Source: Siderastrea siderea (Eukaryota > Cnidaria > Anthozoa > Scleractinia > Rhizangiidae). Taken from it: a stretch of 64,000 nt of DNA. Positions within the stretch are counted from its first letter, which is position 1; each line of letters begins with the position of its first letter. Of this stretch, positions 22,401-31,561 are shown piece by piece. The notes below the pieces were generated by a model. It was not told where the DNA came from and searched no databases. It was given only the letters and a program-made list of their open reading frames with translations. The stretch is from positions 36,804,301 through 36,868,300 of the forward strand of contig OZ034969.1 in the NCBI GenBank assembly GCA_964030785.1, written 5' to 3'. A program made the translations under genes and the position numbers.

Positions 22401-23888
22401 TTCTTTCCCTTCCCACCTATTTGTTTCCAAATTTATTAATGTTCCAAAATTTGTACATTCTTTCCTTTTTGTTTGTTAGTCCAATGCCCAGTACTCGACA
22501 GCTGGTGGCAACGTTCATGTTATGATATATATTCTACTGAGAAGGAGTCCAGAGCGCCTTTTCAATATAAAGAAGCAAACTCCTTAGTGCAGTTCAAGCA
22601 ATGCCCTCTTCCTTGGGTGTACCGAACAGAAGAAGAACTCAGCTCCTCAGCAAAATGGGGTCATCATGCCTGGTATGGCGGTGGGGGATACTCCGCTGAG
22701 TTAGGTTATAATGAAAAAACTGCCCATTCAATAGTAGACCTTTTAAAATTAGAAAACTGGGTAGATCGTCCAACAAGGGCTGTCATAGTTGAATTTACTC
22801 TTTACAACCCAACAATCAACACACTGTCAGTTTGTTCGTTCTTCTTTGAACTCCTCCAAACAGGGCAGGCCACTACACTTAAACATATCGACACCATCTC
22901 GTTGTACAACACAGAATCAATCCTTCAAGTGTTTCAAGGCCTTTGCTTGGTCATCTTCATCGCCATGGTTTTCTATAGAATTGTTGAGGTTGTAACAACG
23001 CTGATTCGTCAAGGATGGCGTTGCTTGTGCTCTGTTTGGTACTGGTTGGACCTTGCACACTTAACTTCATCCGTCTTACTTCTTGTGTTCAGCTTTTTCA
23101 AGTCTTATCACACCACTAAGAGCGCACAAAACTTACAGCGCAACATTTTTGCTGTAGTCAATTTTCAGACGGCGGTTTTATGGGCAGACCTCGAAAACTG
23201 TATGCTAGCCATTCTCACTTTTCTTACAACAGTAAAGTTACTACAGCTGACCTACTTTAACATGTACACACGCGTCTTTTCTCACGCATTGCGTATTTGG
23301 ATGCGGGACTTGTTTTCTTTCATGGTTGTTCTTTCAGTTCTGTTCTTTGCATTCCTGCTGACAGGGATTTTGGTATTTGGATCGCGTGTTGGTCGTTATT
23401 CAAGTTTTTGGCCAGCATTTTCTTTTCAGCTGGAAATTGTTCTCGGAAAAGTGAAAGCCCGACCCATTAAAGAACTTACAGAGGCAAACTCGATCATTGG
23501 CCATCCATTTGTCTCTCTACTCCTCATGGGTATCACCATCATAATGATGAATTTCTTCATATCTACATTGAATGATGCCGTAAATGACGCTAAGACAGTG
23601 GTGGTGAAGAAAGAACGTAAACTAGAAACAAGGGAGAACCAAGGTGATACCCAAATTTCGAATCGTGATCCAAAGGGAAAGCACTCAAAAAAAGAGAAAC
23701 AGGACAGCTTCATGGTTGAAAGGTCCAAGCTGTTTTTCGACCAAATCAGCAACCAGTTAAAGACCATAGACGTGATTCAGCATATGCCCCAAATATACAT
23801 ATTGGACAAAAAGCTCACTGAGGTTCTCAAACGAATCGATGACGCTTATAAGAATGATGGAAACCGTGACACATTCACAGGTCAGTGA
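5843..23888 (+). CDS. Polycystin-1-like protein (PKDREJ/PKD1L2 type), ten 3' exons
   Basis: Ten exons join in frame: 5843-6102, 9913-10056, 10238-10354, 12628-12810, 13868-14116, 15872-16513, 17150-17386, 17918-19156, 21878-22043, 22480-23888. They give about 1,550 residues. Domain order: REJ-type ectodomain, GAIN with GPS site (KCSCTHLTSF, cut expected between T and S), first TM helix (LVLATVVICLFIYVIAVLW), PLAT/LH2 lipid-binding domain (from YELTVNTGVW), further TM helices, TOP/polycystin domain (WYGGGGY, NWVDRPTRAVIVEFTLYNP), then the PKD-channel helices. All visible internal junctions are phase 0 except exon 9/10 (phase 1). Proteins of this family sit in the plasma or ciliary membrane, and several pair with PKD2-type subunits; that role is inferred. 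The pore segment lacks the Leu-Gly-Asp filter of PKD2, as in PKD1-type subunits. The 5' exons, including the signal peptide, are not identified in the window. Extra REJ exons may hide in 6103-9912. Confidence 0.92.
6153..6241. repeat. Short palindromic repeat in intron 1
   Basis: GGTAATTGAACT (6153-6164) and AGTTCAGTTACC (6230-6241) form inverted ends, with an internal dyad TGAAATCA-cgcgta-TGATTTCA at 6187-6208. It resembles a tiny foldback unit; no mobility signal is visible. Confidence 0.55.
6370..7158 (-). mobile_element. Crypton-like (DUF3504) tyrosine-recombinase remnant
   Basis: On the minus strand, pieces in shifting frames follow the order of the KIAA1958/QRICH1-type DUF3504 family, derived from Crypton transposons. 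After an apparent acceptor (…acttacag at about 7158) come FLNDDNDLLAAEQLLADGFP and RFPVVLNEDIEKLKSVAVNK; then MASEELDKVLSKFYAEVKKT and YEPESLKIMQSSTERYLKE; then LRQQGRGKRPNKSEWA; and finally NITNHSMRKTLAAKLKKSGQ, which holds the recombinase His-x-x-Arg signature. A stop follows …TSRSTKQ, and at least two frameshifts break it. It is antisense to the polycystin-like gene, inside its intron. A domesticated host gene that later decayed is the alternative. Confidence 0.77.
7159..9353. other. Intronic sequence without recognised features
   Basis: AT-rich, with only short open stretches and no splice-bounded coding block I could support. Further REJ exons of the polycystin-like gene could be hidden here. 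Confidence 0.45.
9354..9606. mobile_element. Foldback MITE with perfect 83-bp arms
   Basis: Arms at 9389-9471 and 9503-9585 are exact inverted copies over 83 bp, separated by 31 bp. Outside them the termini ACAGCCGA…GCGAGGTCGC (left) and their complement ending TCGGCTGT (right) extend the element; the left side has a short insertion (cacttgagccct region) absent from the right. It has no coding capacity. It lies in the intron before exon 2 of the polycystin-like gene. Confidence 0.85.
9607..9912. other. End of the intron before exon 2, nothing recognised
   Basis: AT-rich; ends at the acceptor …cattatttag. No repeat or coding structure seen. Confidence 0.5.
9913..10056 (+). CDS. Polycystin-1-like gene, exon 2 of the visible set
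   Basis: 144 bp, phase 0 at both ends, reading from VHRSSLQTCKEWLGELKKYN to NLKRCHE before the donor gtaggt. An alternative donor four bases on (gtatta) would put the next exon out of frame, so the first is preferred. Helical, two cysteines, part of the REJ region. Confidence is lower than for other exons because similarity is weak and only open frame, splice sites and phase support it. Confidence 0.68.
10238..10354 (+). CDS. Polycystin-1-like gene, exon 3 of the visible set
   Basis: 117 bp, phase 0/0, from acceptor …tgctgcag to donor AGA/gtgagt. Encodes IVDYLVDLTSSLRMGTTSDI and a following helix-rich stretch ending SDGDVR, resembling the late REJ region. A LINE begins only 16 bp beyond its donor. 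Confidence 0.72.
10371..12138 (-). mobile_element. L1/Tx1-like LINE, 5'-truncated, with poly(A) tail
   Basis: On the minus strand an unbroken frame of about 465 codons (12138 to 10741) encodes the C-terminal third of a LINE ORF2: the thumb region after the RT palm (RRLSLLGKIAILKSLIASQL, HFLWDGKPDKIKR, GGLKMIDL) and the zinc-knuckle zf-RVT domain (CSFCEKETETLLHLFWHC). A 3' UTR of about 340 bp ends in a run of 31 T on the plus strand (10371-10401), i.e. the element's poly(A) tail. The RT catalytic core and endonuclease are missing: the frame meets a stop just upstream of 12138. An intact frame and clean tail suggest a fairly young insertion. No target duplication was found. It lies antisense inside intron 3 of the polycystin-like gene. 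Confidence 0.88.
12139..12627. other. Remaining intron 3 sequence, nothing recognised
   Basis: No recognised protein or repeat structure. Ends in a T-rich tract (from about 12570) and the acceptor …ctttcag of the next exon. Confidence 0.5.
12628..12810 (+). CDS. Polycystin-1-like gene, exon 4 of the visible set
   Basis: 183 bp, phase 0/0, between …tttcag and GAAAAG/gtattt. Encodes an alpha-helical stretch (LDKALKKIVVNAREKLRILG, SLSLLMENLVLTIGKAM) of the kind that precedes the GAIN domain in polycystin-1-like proteins. Confidence 0.8.
13868..14116 (+). CDS. Polycystin-1-like gene, exon 5 of the visible set
   Basis: 249 bp, phase 0/0, from …ctcactcag to TTAGAG/gtaaaa. Encodes NINRTETLLFLKDLLMQGIR, then TVTSKYLSVTVLSIHIND, part of the REJ-to-GAIN region. 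An overlapping open frame in another phase is a shadow. Confidence 0.8.
14484..15413. mobile_element. Non-autonomous DNA transposon with long TIRs, about 930 bp
   Basis: Left end TAGAGATGTTTCGCATA is matched by its complement closing the right end, and similarity runs inward about 100 bp, including GTGGATTTAGTAGAAATACC in both arms. Termini can be read as GAGATG… flanked by TA on both sides. The interior shows no transposase. It lies in intron 5 of the polycystin-like gene. Confidence 0.78.
15454..15834. mobile_element. Foldback-like MITE, about 380 bp, beside a splice acceptor
   Basis: Inverted arms of about 135 bp (left about 15454-15590, right about 15700-15834) share AGGTGGCTTA, GATAACCTTTT, TTTAAAGCCAACAG and TTATCCTGGAAAAGAA. 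The element ends 37 bp before exon 6 of the polycystin-like gene, so the branch-point and pyrimidine region of that exon now abuts, or partly uses, transposon sequence. Confidence 0.83.
15872..16513 (+). CDS. Polycystin-1-like gene, exon 6 (GAIN domain)
   Basis: 642 bp, phase 0/0, from …cattttacag to TGTAAG/gtacaa. Encodes the bulk of the GAIN domain: MWSTPFNPFSWD, two cysteines in LECKRAQGEWFHKGSITC, several N-glycosylation sites, and the GPS start CLFWDLNESNWSTKGC. The GPS motif is completed by the next exon. Confidence 0.9.
17150..17386 (+). CDS. Polycystin-1-like gene, exon 7 (GPS cleavage site and TM1)
   Basis: 237 bp, phase 0/0. KCSCTHLTSF supplies the last two GPS cysteines and the HLT/S autoproteolysis tripeptide found in adhesion GPCRs and polycystin-1. 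After a short linker comes one hydrophobic helix, VLATVVICLFIYVIAVLW, then positively charged RRFDNKDKAE on the cytoplasmic side. The mature protein is expected to be two chains held together noncovalently; that is inferred from the family. Confidence 0.92.
17387..17917. other. Intron 7, nothing recognised
   Basis: No recognised repeat or coding region; ends with the acceptor …taatcctcag. Confidence 0.5.
17918..19156 (+). CDS. Polycystin-1-like gene, exon 8 (PLAT domain and TM helices)
   Basis: 1,239 bp, phase 0/0. Residues about 20-135 of the exon form a PLAT/LH2 beta-sandwich (YELTVNTGVWPGAGTTANVS, RKIAIILKKD, YSLRVWHDNSG, WYLEDVTI). The next stretch matches the polycystin-1 block after PLAT: HLWLSIITKTPEDPFTRVQR and helices around CLLFCTMAANAAFYYW, SILILPLHLVILLL, LMAVASAAVTIAYSLVWG and ACFYSAFLVVLGVLSYGN. 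The exon ends …DDHIGNFEK/gtaatt at the start of the TOP domain. Its last third is duplicated at 52.9 kb. Confidence 0.93.
19157..21877. other. Intron 8, long, no gene recognised
   Basis: About 2.7 kb. A frame around 20290-20490 (…YPGPWDGYLVITGYQRTC…) looks mildly coding but is not needed: exon 8 joins exon 9 in phase without it, as in the second copy at 53 kb, where this intron is only about 330 bp. 21520-21790 has the look of a dispersed repeat but I cannot delimit it. Confidence 0.5.
21878..22043 (+). CDS. Polycystin-1-like gene, exon 9 (start of TOP domain)
   Basis: 166 bp, entered in phase 0 and left in phase 1 (AGAGAGG/gtcagt). Encodes VTDTNMFWSWTNESLVPYLY and a following stretch to GMLRLRQLRTRE, the conserved opening of the polycystin (TOP) extracellular domain. 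The second copy has an exon of identical length and phases at 53551-53716. Confidence 0.92.
22480..23888 (+). CDS. Polycystin-1-like gene, last exon (TOP domain and channel region)
   Basis: 1,409 bp ending in TGA at 23886-23888. Starts with the TOP domain (WWQRSCYDIY, KQCPLPWVY, HHAWYGGGGYSAELGY, NWVDRPTRAVIVEFTLYNP) and continues with six hydrophobic segments of the PKD-channel family, e.g. ILQVFQGLCLVIFIAMVFY, LTSSVLLLVFSFFKSY, NFQTAVLWADLENCMLAIL, FMVVLSVLFFAFLLTGILVF and VSLLLMGITIIMMNFFISTL. The expected pore stretch reads FWPAFSFQLEIVLGKVKA without a Leu-Gly-Asp filter. The cytoplasmic tail is about 100 residues, rich in Lys/Glu (KKEKQ), with possible coiled-coil heptads at the end (LKTIDVIQHMPQIYILDKKL). 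Confidence 0.94.
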
Positions 23889-23939
23889 AGGATGCAGGAG
23901 TGTTGCAATGAGTTAACAAGACAACTTTAATTTATTTGT

Positions 23940-23945
23940 AATAAA
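23940..23945 (+). promoter_or_regulatory. Candidate polyadenylation signal of the polycystin-like gene
   Basis: AATAAA occurs 52 bp after the stop codon, in an AT-rich stretch, at a spacing compatible with a short 3' UTR. Confidence 0.5.
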
Positions 23946-24374
23946 TGAAGGTTGGTTATTTAGCTAGTCAAAAAGACAAACAACCAGAAAGTAATGACAG
24001 GTGCAGAAGAACAACAATCAATAATGATGTGGTTGGGGGGAAAGAGGGAATCTCAAAGAGAGTGAACGAGAAGTTTCATTGACATCAGCAAAGTTTAAGA
24101 CAAAGATGAAATCAATTTTGGTTGATTTATTCCAGTCTTATCCCAGTTGGTTTATTCTATCCTATATTATCTGCAGCATGGGGTTGGGTATCCTAGGTTT
24201 TGTGTAGCCGGAAAACTAGGAATTACGTCAATGCTTTTAGCACATATTTTTGATGGGAAACAGACTTGATCGCCATGGATTTTGCCAAGGCCTTTTCCAA
24301 GTTTTGCTTCAAGAAATTACGTCCTAGAGCGAACTTCTAACGAATACAAAATACAGCCATGTGGTGAACAAATA

Positions 24375-25345
24375 GCACTGTGTGGTGGTACACGAACAGT
24401 GCTCTAGCTCCCAATTGGTAATTAAATCTGGTATCCAACATCGGTTTGTTAATGGCCCATTACTATTTCTTTCTTACTTCAATGCCTTGTCCGAATTCCG
24501 CTAATCAGATGTTCCCTTGTTGGCAGATGGTATAATTATGTTCACAGTCCGCTCCAACGATCATCGTTACACCTTATAACTCAAATGCGTTTTCTCATTG
24601 GACGAGAACGTGCCACTTGTCATGTGTCAAAACAGTCTAACTCCCTAGGGCGAGCAAAAGTCGTTAACTCCCTAGGGAAACAACAACTTGAACTTTCGAC
24701 TCGCACGTGATCAGGTCATACACCTTGAAACCGCAGCAAATGTGGGCGTGTCAGTGGCACGTCAAGCAAATTATTTTTCGCAGTCGTGGCCGCGATGAAG
24801 CGCTTTCAAATCAGAACCGAGGAAGAAATTGAACAACATATATGCGACAAGTTTGTTTTTTCGATAATTTACTGAAGGCTTTCACATTTTAGATACTTGG
24901 ATTTTTAATAATTTTGTATTGGTGATTTCTAATATTTTGCAATAAAGTCCTATTAAAGGATAACGGATGTTTATTACAATTTGTTCTATTTTTGACTTGT
25001 GAGGTTTCACAAAACACTTAATGACTGGTCCCATTGGAAACGGTACGTTTTGTCACCTCGAGACCCTCATTCAATGAAGGTCAGTTTCCCTTGGGGTCAC
25101 TCGTTAAGTGCTTAATGTCGATCCAAATTGACAGCACTGTGTGATGGTGGACGATGAGTGCTCTCCCACTTGGCAGTTGTGCCAGGCACCCCACTTGGGT
25201 GTCATTTTTTTTTTCATTTTCCCCAAACTACTTCTTACGTACGTGAATGGATTGTCTGTATACGGCCAATCAAATGTTCCTCTCTTTACAGGTGGTACGA
25301 TTACGTATCTCACAGTTCGCTCCAGTGATCAATTTACAAGTCTGG
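24375..25345. repeat. Diverged direct duplication flanking about 550 bp
   Basis: Two ordered blocks recur: GCACTGTGTG(G/A)TGGT… followed by GTGCTCT (near 24378 and 25134), then …AATCA(G/A)ATGTTCC… and CACAGT(C/T)CGCTCCA… (near 24503-24568 and 25268-25328). The order and spacing match, showing a tandem segmental duplication. Neither copy has a convincing coding frame. Confidence 0.6.
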
Positions 25346-26558
25346 GATCGCGTCTGCATGATATAATTATAATCCAGGTAAACGTGAAGGTCTTTGGATT
25401 TTCTGCGAGAAAGTACCCCTCTTGTACGCCAATAAGTTTTATGGGCCAACCCTAACTGGGCCAAAGTAAACCTACTATCTACCATATGACTATCTAGCAA
25501 GCAACGCTGAAATTATGTTCTTGGATGGCGGTCTTGGGAGCAAAGAATCAACTTCCTCCAACAAGATGGACATCTCTTCACACGCATGTTCACTCTTTGA
25601 TACTCCTCTCTACCAGTACAACCTACCATTGCTGGTCCCTTTATCCTCCAGCTATACCTCAGTAGAGCAATCTACCTAATACTGTTTTCTCATTCACTTT
25701 CAATGGTCTCTTTAAAGCAATGAATCCGCCTTAATTCTCCTCCTGCTCCTCCACTTACGCCATAATGCGGCAAGCTGCCAACACCGTGTGGTGTAAGGGG
25801 TTGTGTTCCCCGAATCCCGACAGCAGTGTCGTAAGAAGACTAAGTCAACAAGTAAGGCCTCCCGCGATCACTGAAATTTCCCACTTTGTTTGCATGTTTG
25901 CCTGCTTGTATGTGTGTTGATCGCCCCCCCCCCCCCCCAGCCCCGCGGGTAAAACTTATCACATGAGGGGTAACCTATACGGAAATAAAAATGAATAGTT
26001 AATTAGAGGTAGAATGTAAACATTAATTTTTTTGATGTACAATTTAGTGCAAGACAAATTGTCATATATTGTCACGGAAGAAAGCATTATTTAGGTAGTT
26101 TCAGAGGATGTGACTTCCACCAGCTGTGAAGTTCCTACAAAATTTTTACAACTACTAAAGTGTTCGATCGTCTTTTTAAAAATGATCCCCAAAATTCACC
26201 AGGCTTTTTCAGGCCTGTTCTGAAAGATTAGCACATGAGATCTAAAGGATTTAGATAAACGAAAACAAAAATAGCAGTCAGGGGTGGACATAATATAACC
26301 TTAGATGTGCCTGACACTACGCAGCATGCGCTAACTGTAAACTGTCAGATAAGCCATTGCTCATTTGTTTTCTTAAAACGATGAAAGAAACGCCTTTAAG
26401 GTTTTTTCCATAAACGTTATACCAGCATTTTACTCAAGTCGGTGTCTGACACGTCTAAGGTTATAATTTCCTTAAAAAGAATTTAAAGCTACAACTCGTT
26501 TGAATCACACCAGGGCGTGTTTTCAGGGTGAATCCACTAACATGTGGGGATCACTTAT

Positions 26559-26589
26559 GGGTTTGGGTTTGGGTTTGGGTCTGGGTTTT
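26559..26589 (+). repeat. GGGTTT hexamer array
   Basis: About five near-perfect GGGTTT units, one with GGGTCT. Cnidarian telomeres are TTAGGG, so this is an interstitial simple repeat rather than telomeric DNA. Confidence 0.6.
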
Positions 26590-27009
26590 GAATAGTTACT
26601 TGAGGACCAAACCATGTGTAGTTGCATGGCTGTTATTGAAGACTAAATTTTAAAGAAGAAATAACGTTTATTGATTATTTGTTAACAGTAGCTGTAGGAG
26701 ATAATTAACGTATCTCTTTATGAATTATTTGATGCAACTGTAAAGCGTATTCCTGCATAGAAATCTTACGGTGCCGTAGCCGGTATCCACACTGGCCTTA
26801 ACCAATGAGGTTGTCCCTAGTGTCTTCTGAGTCACACAAGAGGTGATTAACCCACGTCCAACACCTAGATCACACTGAGGCTAAGGTATAACAAACACAG
26901 ATAGAGCAAGATGCTAATGAAGAACCCGTGGGAGCCACGCTTTTAAGTTTGTAGTTCTTAGGGCAAAGAAAGATATTTTTAAGTTTTCTTTCTTCCCGAG
27001 GATATTGTA

Positions 27010-27230
27010 AATACAACGTCCGTAGATAGTTTTAAATCTAAGTTAGTTAATAGTTTTTAATATTCCATTGTATTGGTTTTATTGTATATTCCATTGTATT
27101 AGTTTTATTGTATTAGTTTTATTTAGTTTTTAATACTCCATTGTAGTAGTTTTTTTCAGTTTTTTACAGTTGGTGTGATATCTCGCGATTTTTACCGACT
27201 TAATAAAGTGTAGATGTAGATGTAGACCTT
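27010..27230 (+). mobile_element. Probable LINE 3' UTR with TAGATG-type tail
   Basis: Repeated blocks (attccattgtatt(g/a)g/gtttt) are followed by AATAAAGTGTAGATGTAGATGTAGAC. Ending in a short microsatellite right after an AATAAA-like signal is typical of CR1/RTE-type non-LTR elements. No coding part is attached. Confidence 0.35.
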
Positions 27231-28835
27231 TTGTTGTTAAAACTCTTTCATTTGACAATGACGTTCGACAAATTTGACAAATTATGTGACATAAACCATC
27301 GCTGAACATTGGGAAGCAACAAACGACTTATTTGTCTTGCTTCCTTTGTTGTTTGCCAAGGAAGATTCAAAATATGTTTCCTCCTACATGGGATTTCTAT
27401 GTAGACAGCTTTATAAGTACCACAAAGTGCGCTTCAACACAACCATGTAAAAAAGTCGCAGGACCTAGTTGTAATTTTAACTTTGCTTCATAAACTAGTT
27501 ACCAATAAGCATTACGTCCTCTTTCATTTAACTATGTAAAATCGGCTAGTTTTACAATGATTATAATAATAATGTGACTGTGCAACATCATTGAGTATTA
27601 CACGGAAGAATAACAATTTCCTTATTTACCTTTTTTCATCCAAGCAAAAGCCATCAAGCTTTGTTTACTGATCTTATATTATTCCTCGCAAACCAATTAC
27701 CTATGGCACCGATCGTGGAATATACTGTTTCCAAAGCAACCATATCTAACAGGCTTATTTATTGGAACGTTTTCTCACAAAGTTCATATTATTTCAGTTT
27801 TTATCGTTTTGGTCACTTCTGAGTCACTTTTGACGGTTTTCTGATGTCCTGCAGAAATCGAGAAATGTATGATGGCAGTCGCTTGTAAAACATGAGTTAA
27901 TTACCACGTCATGTGATACATGTGAACCTCAAGGGGAAACACTTTTCTAGCTACCATACTCCCTTCACTTTCCCTTGTCACAGCCTTTATCCCTTTGAGG
28001 TTACGAAGAGGGATGAAACACTCATTGACCCTCTTTCTCTAAAGAACCTCAACCAACAACATTCAGGAAACCTGGAAGCCCTTACGTGTAGTTATCTATG
28101 CAGCCCTACTTTGAATTGTCTTCAAATCGTTACAGATTTACTCATAGATTTAGTCCTACGTTACCCTGACTTGTATTGGGACTAACTAGAATCATGAAAC
28201 TACATATTGTTCGTTACTTAGATGAAGTCATTATTGATATTAACATAATAAACTAAATGGGGAATACATTTAGCACTTTATTCTGTGTATGACACAAGAA
28301 ACATTTTAAGGTTTCCGACGTCAGCTTAGTTGGGAACAAAAATATCTAAATTGACAGTGCTTGCTGGGGATTCTGGCCAACTTTAAAGCTGTTACCTCAC
28401 TCCAAATTGATAAACTATCAAAATTTAAAATTCTTTCTGCAGCAATTAGTTACATTGCTCTCCTGATTGAGGTTAACACCAGTAAAAATGTTCTCACGTC
28501 AATTGTATTTTCGAATACATTTGCACATCGTGGTTAGTTTTACAATTTTGTTTATTGACGTGTTATCCTGTGTTTTTCCTCTATATCTCTAAAAACAATC
28601 GACAAGAATCACCTTTTAACGACATAATTGTAGAAAATCGAACACATTGTAGTAATGTTACAGAGTTACGGTGTAAAAATGAGTGAATGATTCTAAGATC
28701 GTCGCATGTATTGAAAATATTCTTTATGGCTCTATCCCCAAATTTATGCAGTGAGAGGTTTCGAAAGTGGAAACAAATCAAGAGGTCGGATGCCAAACTG
28801 AAGCCGCCCATAGATGGTATTCCCGTTATTGCCGC

Positions 28836-28897
28836 CATGTTGGTGGACATAAACAAAAGGTTTGTCATCAGCTTCCTTTGTTCTGTCCACCAACATG
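28836..28897. repeat. Hairpin-forming inverted repeat
   Basis: CATGTTGGTGGACA…AACAAAAGG (left) faces CCTTTGTT…TGTCCACCAACATG (right), arms of about 24 bp around a 13- to 14-bp loop. Open frames running through it on both strands mirror each other and are not taken as genes. Confidence 0.65.
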
Positions 28898-29171
28898 ACT
28901 GCCACACCATTGTCTTTTGCGTCTCCAGGGATTGGTTGCAAACCACCTATAGCAGCATATAGTAGCATCGACTAATGAAACATTGTCAAATGATAAGTAT
29001 GAACCATAAAAGGTGAGAGCTAAGGGTGTTCTGGAAATTGAAACAAAGTTTTGGAATTATCAACTTAGTTGATGAGGAAAATTGGCCATTGTAAAGAAAT
29101 TGAAAGCTGATGTCTTGAGTGTAAGACCTTCGCCAGAGCGAATCAAGAAATTGTGCGATGTAATTGGTTTA

Positions 29172-29202
<31 letters not shown>

Positions 29203-29595
29203 GGTGGGAAAAGTTTGCACAGTCATTTTGTAACATAGGATATGTGTGTTTATCTTATGAAATAAAGACTTATTACATTATTATTTATTATTATTATTGC
29301 ATTATCATTATTAAGAGCGGCTCTCTGTTAATATGAACAATCCAGTGACATGAAAAAAATTTCGAATTTCTTTGATTTAACGTTGAAGGCCATTTTGGCG
29401 TGACAGTCACTTTGTGTTCGATAAAATGAATAACTTACGATCGAAGTTCTTTGAAATTACGCTGCATTTTGAAAAGAAAAACTCAAGTAGAAGTGGAAGT
29501 AAACTTTGAAACACGGTATTTCAGGTTAGAAAAAACACTTGATGTCTCATTGCCATAGACTGTTTAGAAATGACTACTCCCCCCAACGTTTATCC

Positions 29596-29760
29596 TGAAC
29601 AATAAATAATCGCACCACGTGAAGGTACACACTGGTATTTTAACACGCCATGCGTCATGTTAAAAACTGTTCGATTCGTACAGTTAACCAAAATGAGCTT
29701 TAATTTGTTGAGGGGAAGACTTGTTACCTGTCTACCTATGTATAAAGGGGCGACCAGTTG
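29596..29760 (-). repeat. Dispersed repeat family X, partial copy
   Basis: Aligns with the copies at 32.1 and 37 kb through AAAATGAGCTTT, a CTACCTATGTATA block and the GTATTTTAACACGC block. Truncated and more diverged than the others. Confidence 0.55.
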
Positions 29761-30391
29761 AAAGGAAGGGACAGGGACATGGATGTCGACATTTGACCAC
29801 AACCATGCTGATTTATTGCGACGGTTGAATACAAATGCCTCATCGTTTTCCCGTTTCAAAATATGCACTTATAACCACAGAATTGTCAAGAAACCTTGCA
29901 GAATGACCAAGGGTAATAATGCCTTAAAAATATGGCTTGTTAAACTTCACTGTCCTCTGCCAAATGTTCTTACAGCTTCATTCCCGCACACATATGCTAT
30001 ATTTACTTACAGTGTATATTGCATTAGCCCAAATGTCACGAGAACCAAACAACAAAGGGAATCCTTCAAACCTGACAGTTATGGCACTATATCCATAAAA
30101 GCAAACTCAATGAGAGAGAATTGCCTCAAATTCTTTCCAGGACTCTTCTCAAATTCAACTTGGCGTTAAACGAATTTTGTGACGTGACAACAGACACGAA
30201 TATGTACCATGTACATCACTGAGGGGTCAGGGGGGGGGGGGGATATTGCTAAAAAAGGAAGAAGATCTGACTCTTTATGAAAGAAAATTTCTTGTCAAAT
30301 CACTAGGATTTCTCAGCTGATATTAATACTCTGCCTCAATACTCTCTGTTCCAGAGTCAATCATTCAGCAAGTAAACTATTCGTGTTTTGT
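29761..30391. other. No recognised gene; G-run
   Basis: An open frame crosses 29783-30169 but has no recognisable motif and no support on either side. A G14 run lies at about 30229-30242. Confidence 0.4.
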
Positions 30392-31440
30392 AGAAAAACA
30401 AAAAGGATAAGATCAAAAGAGAGGTGCTCTATCTACCACTATCAAAAGAAGGCTTAACGTTCCCATGCTTTGGTACAATGGTAAAAGTACTAATATACAG
30501 ATTTAGCCAAGCCTAAAAACGGAGCTCCACTCTATTTAACTGCTAGAACTTATTCGGGACTTCGGCCAAATGCTGCGAATTCAAGTGTTATGTACTTCCA
30601 TGCTACGCGAGTTCTTCGTGGACAAATGTGTTCGGACCGTCGCAATAACCATAGTTGTGGACAGAACAAAAATGAAGGCACTAACTCTACTATGTTTGGC
30701 CTAGGGACCGGTGCCAAATGCTTCAAACTCAAGCGAGGTCCTGATCGGGTTTGCAGCAGAACTCAAGAACGTAAAAGTCCTCAGAGACAAATTTCGGTTC
30801 ATAACTTGAACTTTTCGCCTTCCACTTTTACATTATAGATATTAGCCATTTTATCTTGAGTTGAAAACTTCCAAACAATCGTTTTGCTAAATATTAAGCT
30901 TTTAAAGAAACCTCTTTTTCAAAATATGGCATTCTCCTCCCGATGGTCGGGTTGTCTTGGGACTTTTCTCACCCTCCCCCAGAGTCTCTACGGACAGGCG
31001 TATGTACGTACGTACACAGACTTCATAACCAAAATTTCTCACGTCGATACGTTACCAAATTTGCTTTCCAATGGTGCTCCGCTGACACACTGCGGACGCG
31101 GGTGTTTCGCAGAACAGCGCTTTCGATGAACACTTATTCTGATTTCGATGAACCGTTATTCTGTGGAACACTAACCATTGAAGGAAAACTTGAATATCTT
31201 TATCAAACCAAGCTTTGGAAAGCTTGGTTTGATAAAGATATTCACTTTGTCCAAGATCTTCTAAACAAGAACGGCAATTTTCCCAGGCTATCTGAACTTA
31301 ATGACAAGTACAAAATAAAAACTTAATTTTTTGCAATACATCAGCAAGTCATCTCCGCAACACCAGCGTATCTACCCAATGAGGCTTTGCAATCTCTTAT
31401 TACCCGACGACTTTCAGAACAGGATGGCAATTTGTTTTAA
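30392..31440 (+). mobile_element. L1/Tx1-like LINE remnants, interrupted
   Basis: A first piece (from 30392) reads KDKIKREVLYLPLSKEGLTF then FGTMVKVLIYRF, the post-RT block of an L1-like ORF2. A second piece (31130-31360) reads KAWFDKDIHFVQDLLNKNGN, FPRLSELNDKYKIKT, the next block. The 31.5-kb side decays into frameshifts (NFLQY…, VISATPAYLPNEALQSL). About 600 bp of unrelated sequence lies between the pieces. A 25-bp-arm perfect palindrome sits in the second. Confidence 0.65.
31192..31243. repeat. Perfect palindrome, 25-bp arms, 2-bp loop
   Basis: GAATATCTTTATCAAACCAA plus GCTTT (31192-31216), loop GG, and its exact complement at 31219-31243. It overlaps LINE coding sequence and leaves the frame open. 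Confidence 0.9.
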
Positions 31441-31561
31441 TTGCCAATCAACGTGTAGATTTCAACGTGAAGGTGACTGATTTTGCTAGTCATACAAAAA
31501 TAAATGCCATCGGCAGAACTTGAACAGCCACTGAATAGAGAAAGAAAAGACACTAAAATGA

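Larger units (their letters stand above)
23946..28835. other. Intergenic, no host gene recognised
   Basis: Contains a diverged direct duplication (about 24375-24575 versus 25125-25345), a C15 run at 25924-25938, a short GGGTTT array at 26559-26589 and a likely LINE 3' tail at 27010-27230, listed separately where useful. No splice-bounded coding block or RNA gene was found. Confidence 0.5.

Noticed and set aside
26559..26589. Interstitial telomere
   Set aside because: The unit is GGGTTT without the A of TTAGGG, and it is only five units long.
28581..28968. Overlapping frames on both strands
   Set aside because: They arise from the hairpin repeat at 28836-28897 and have no family motif.
30550..30838. 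Opposed frames around 30.6-30.8 kb as a small gene
   Set aside because: No motif, no splice sites of quality, and they lie between two LINE pieces.
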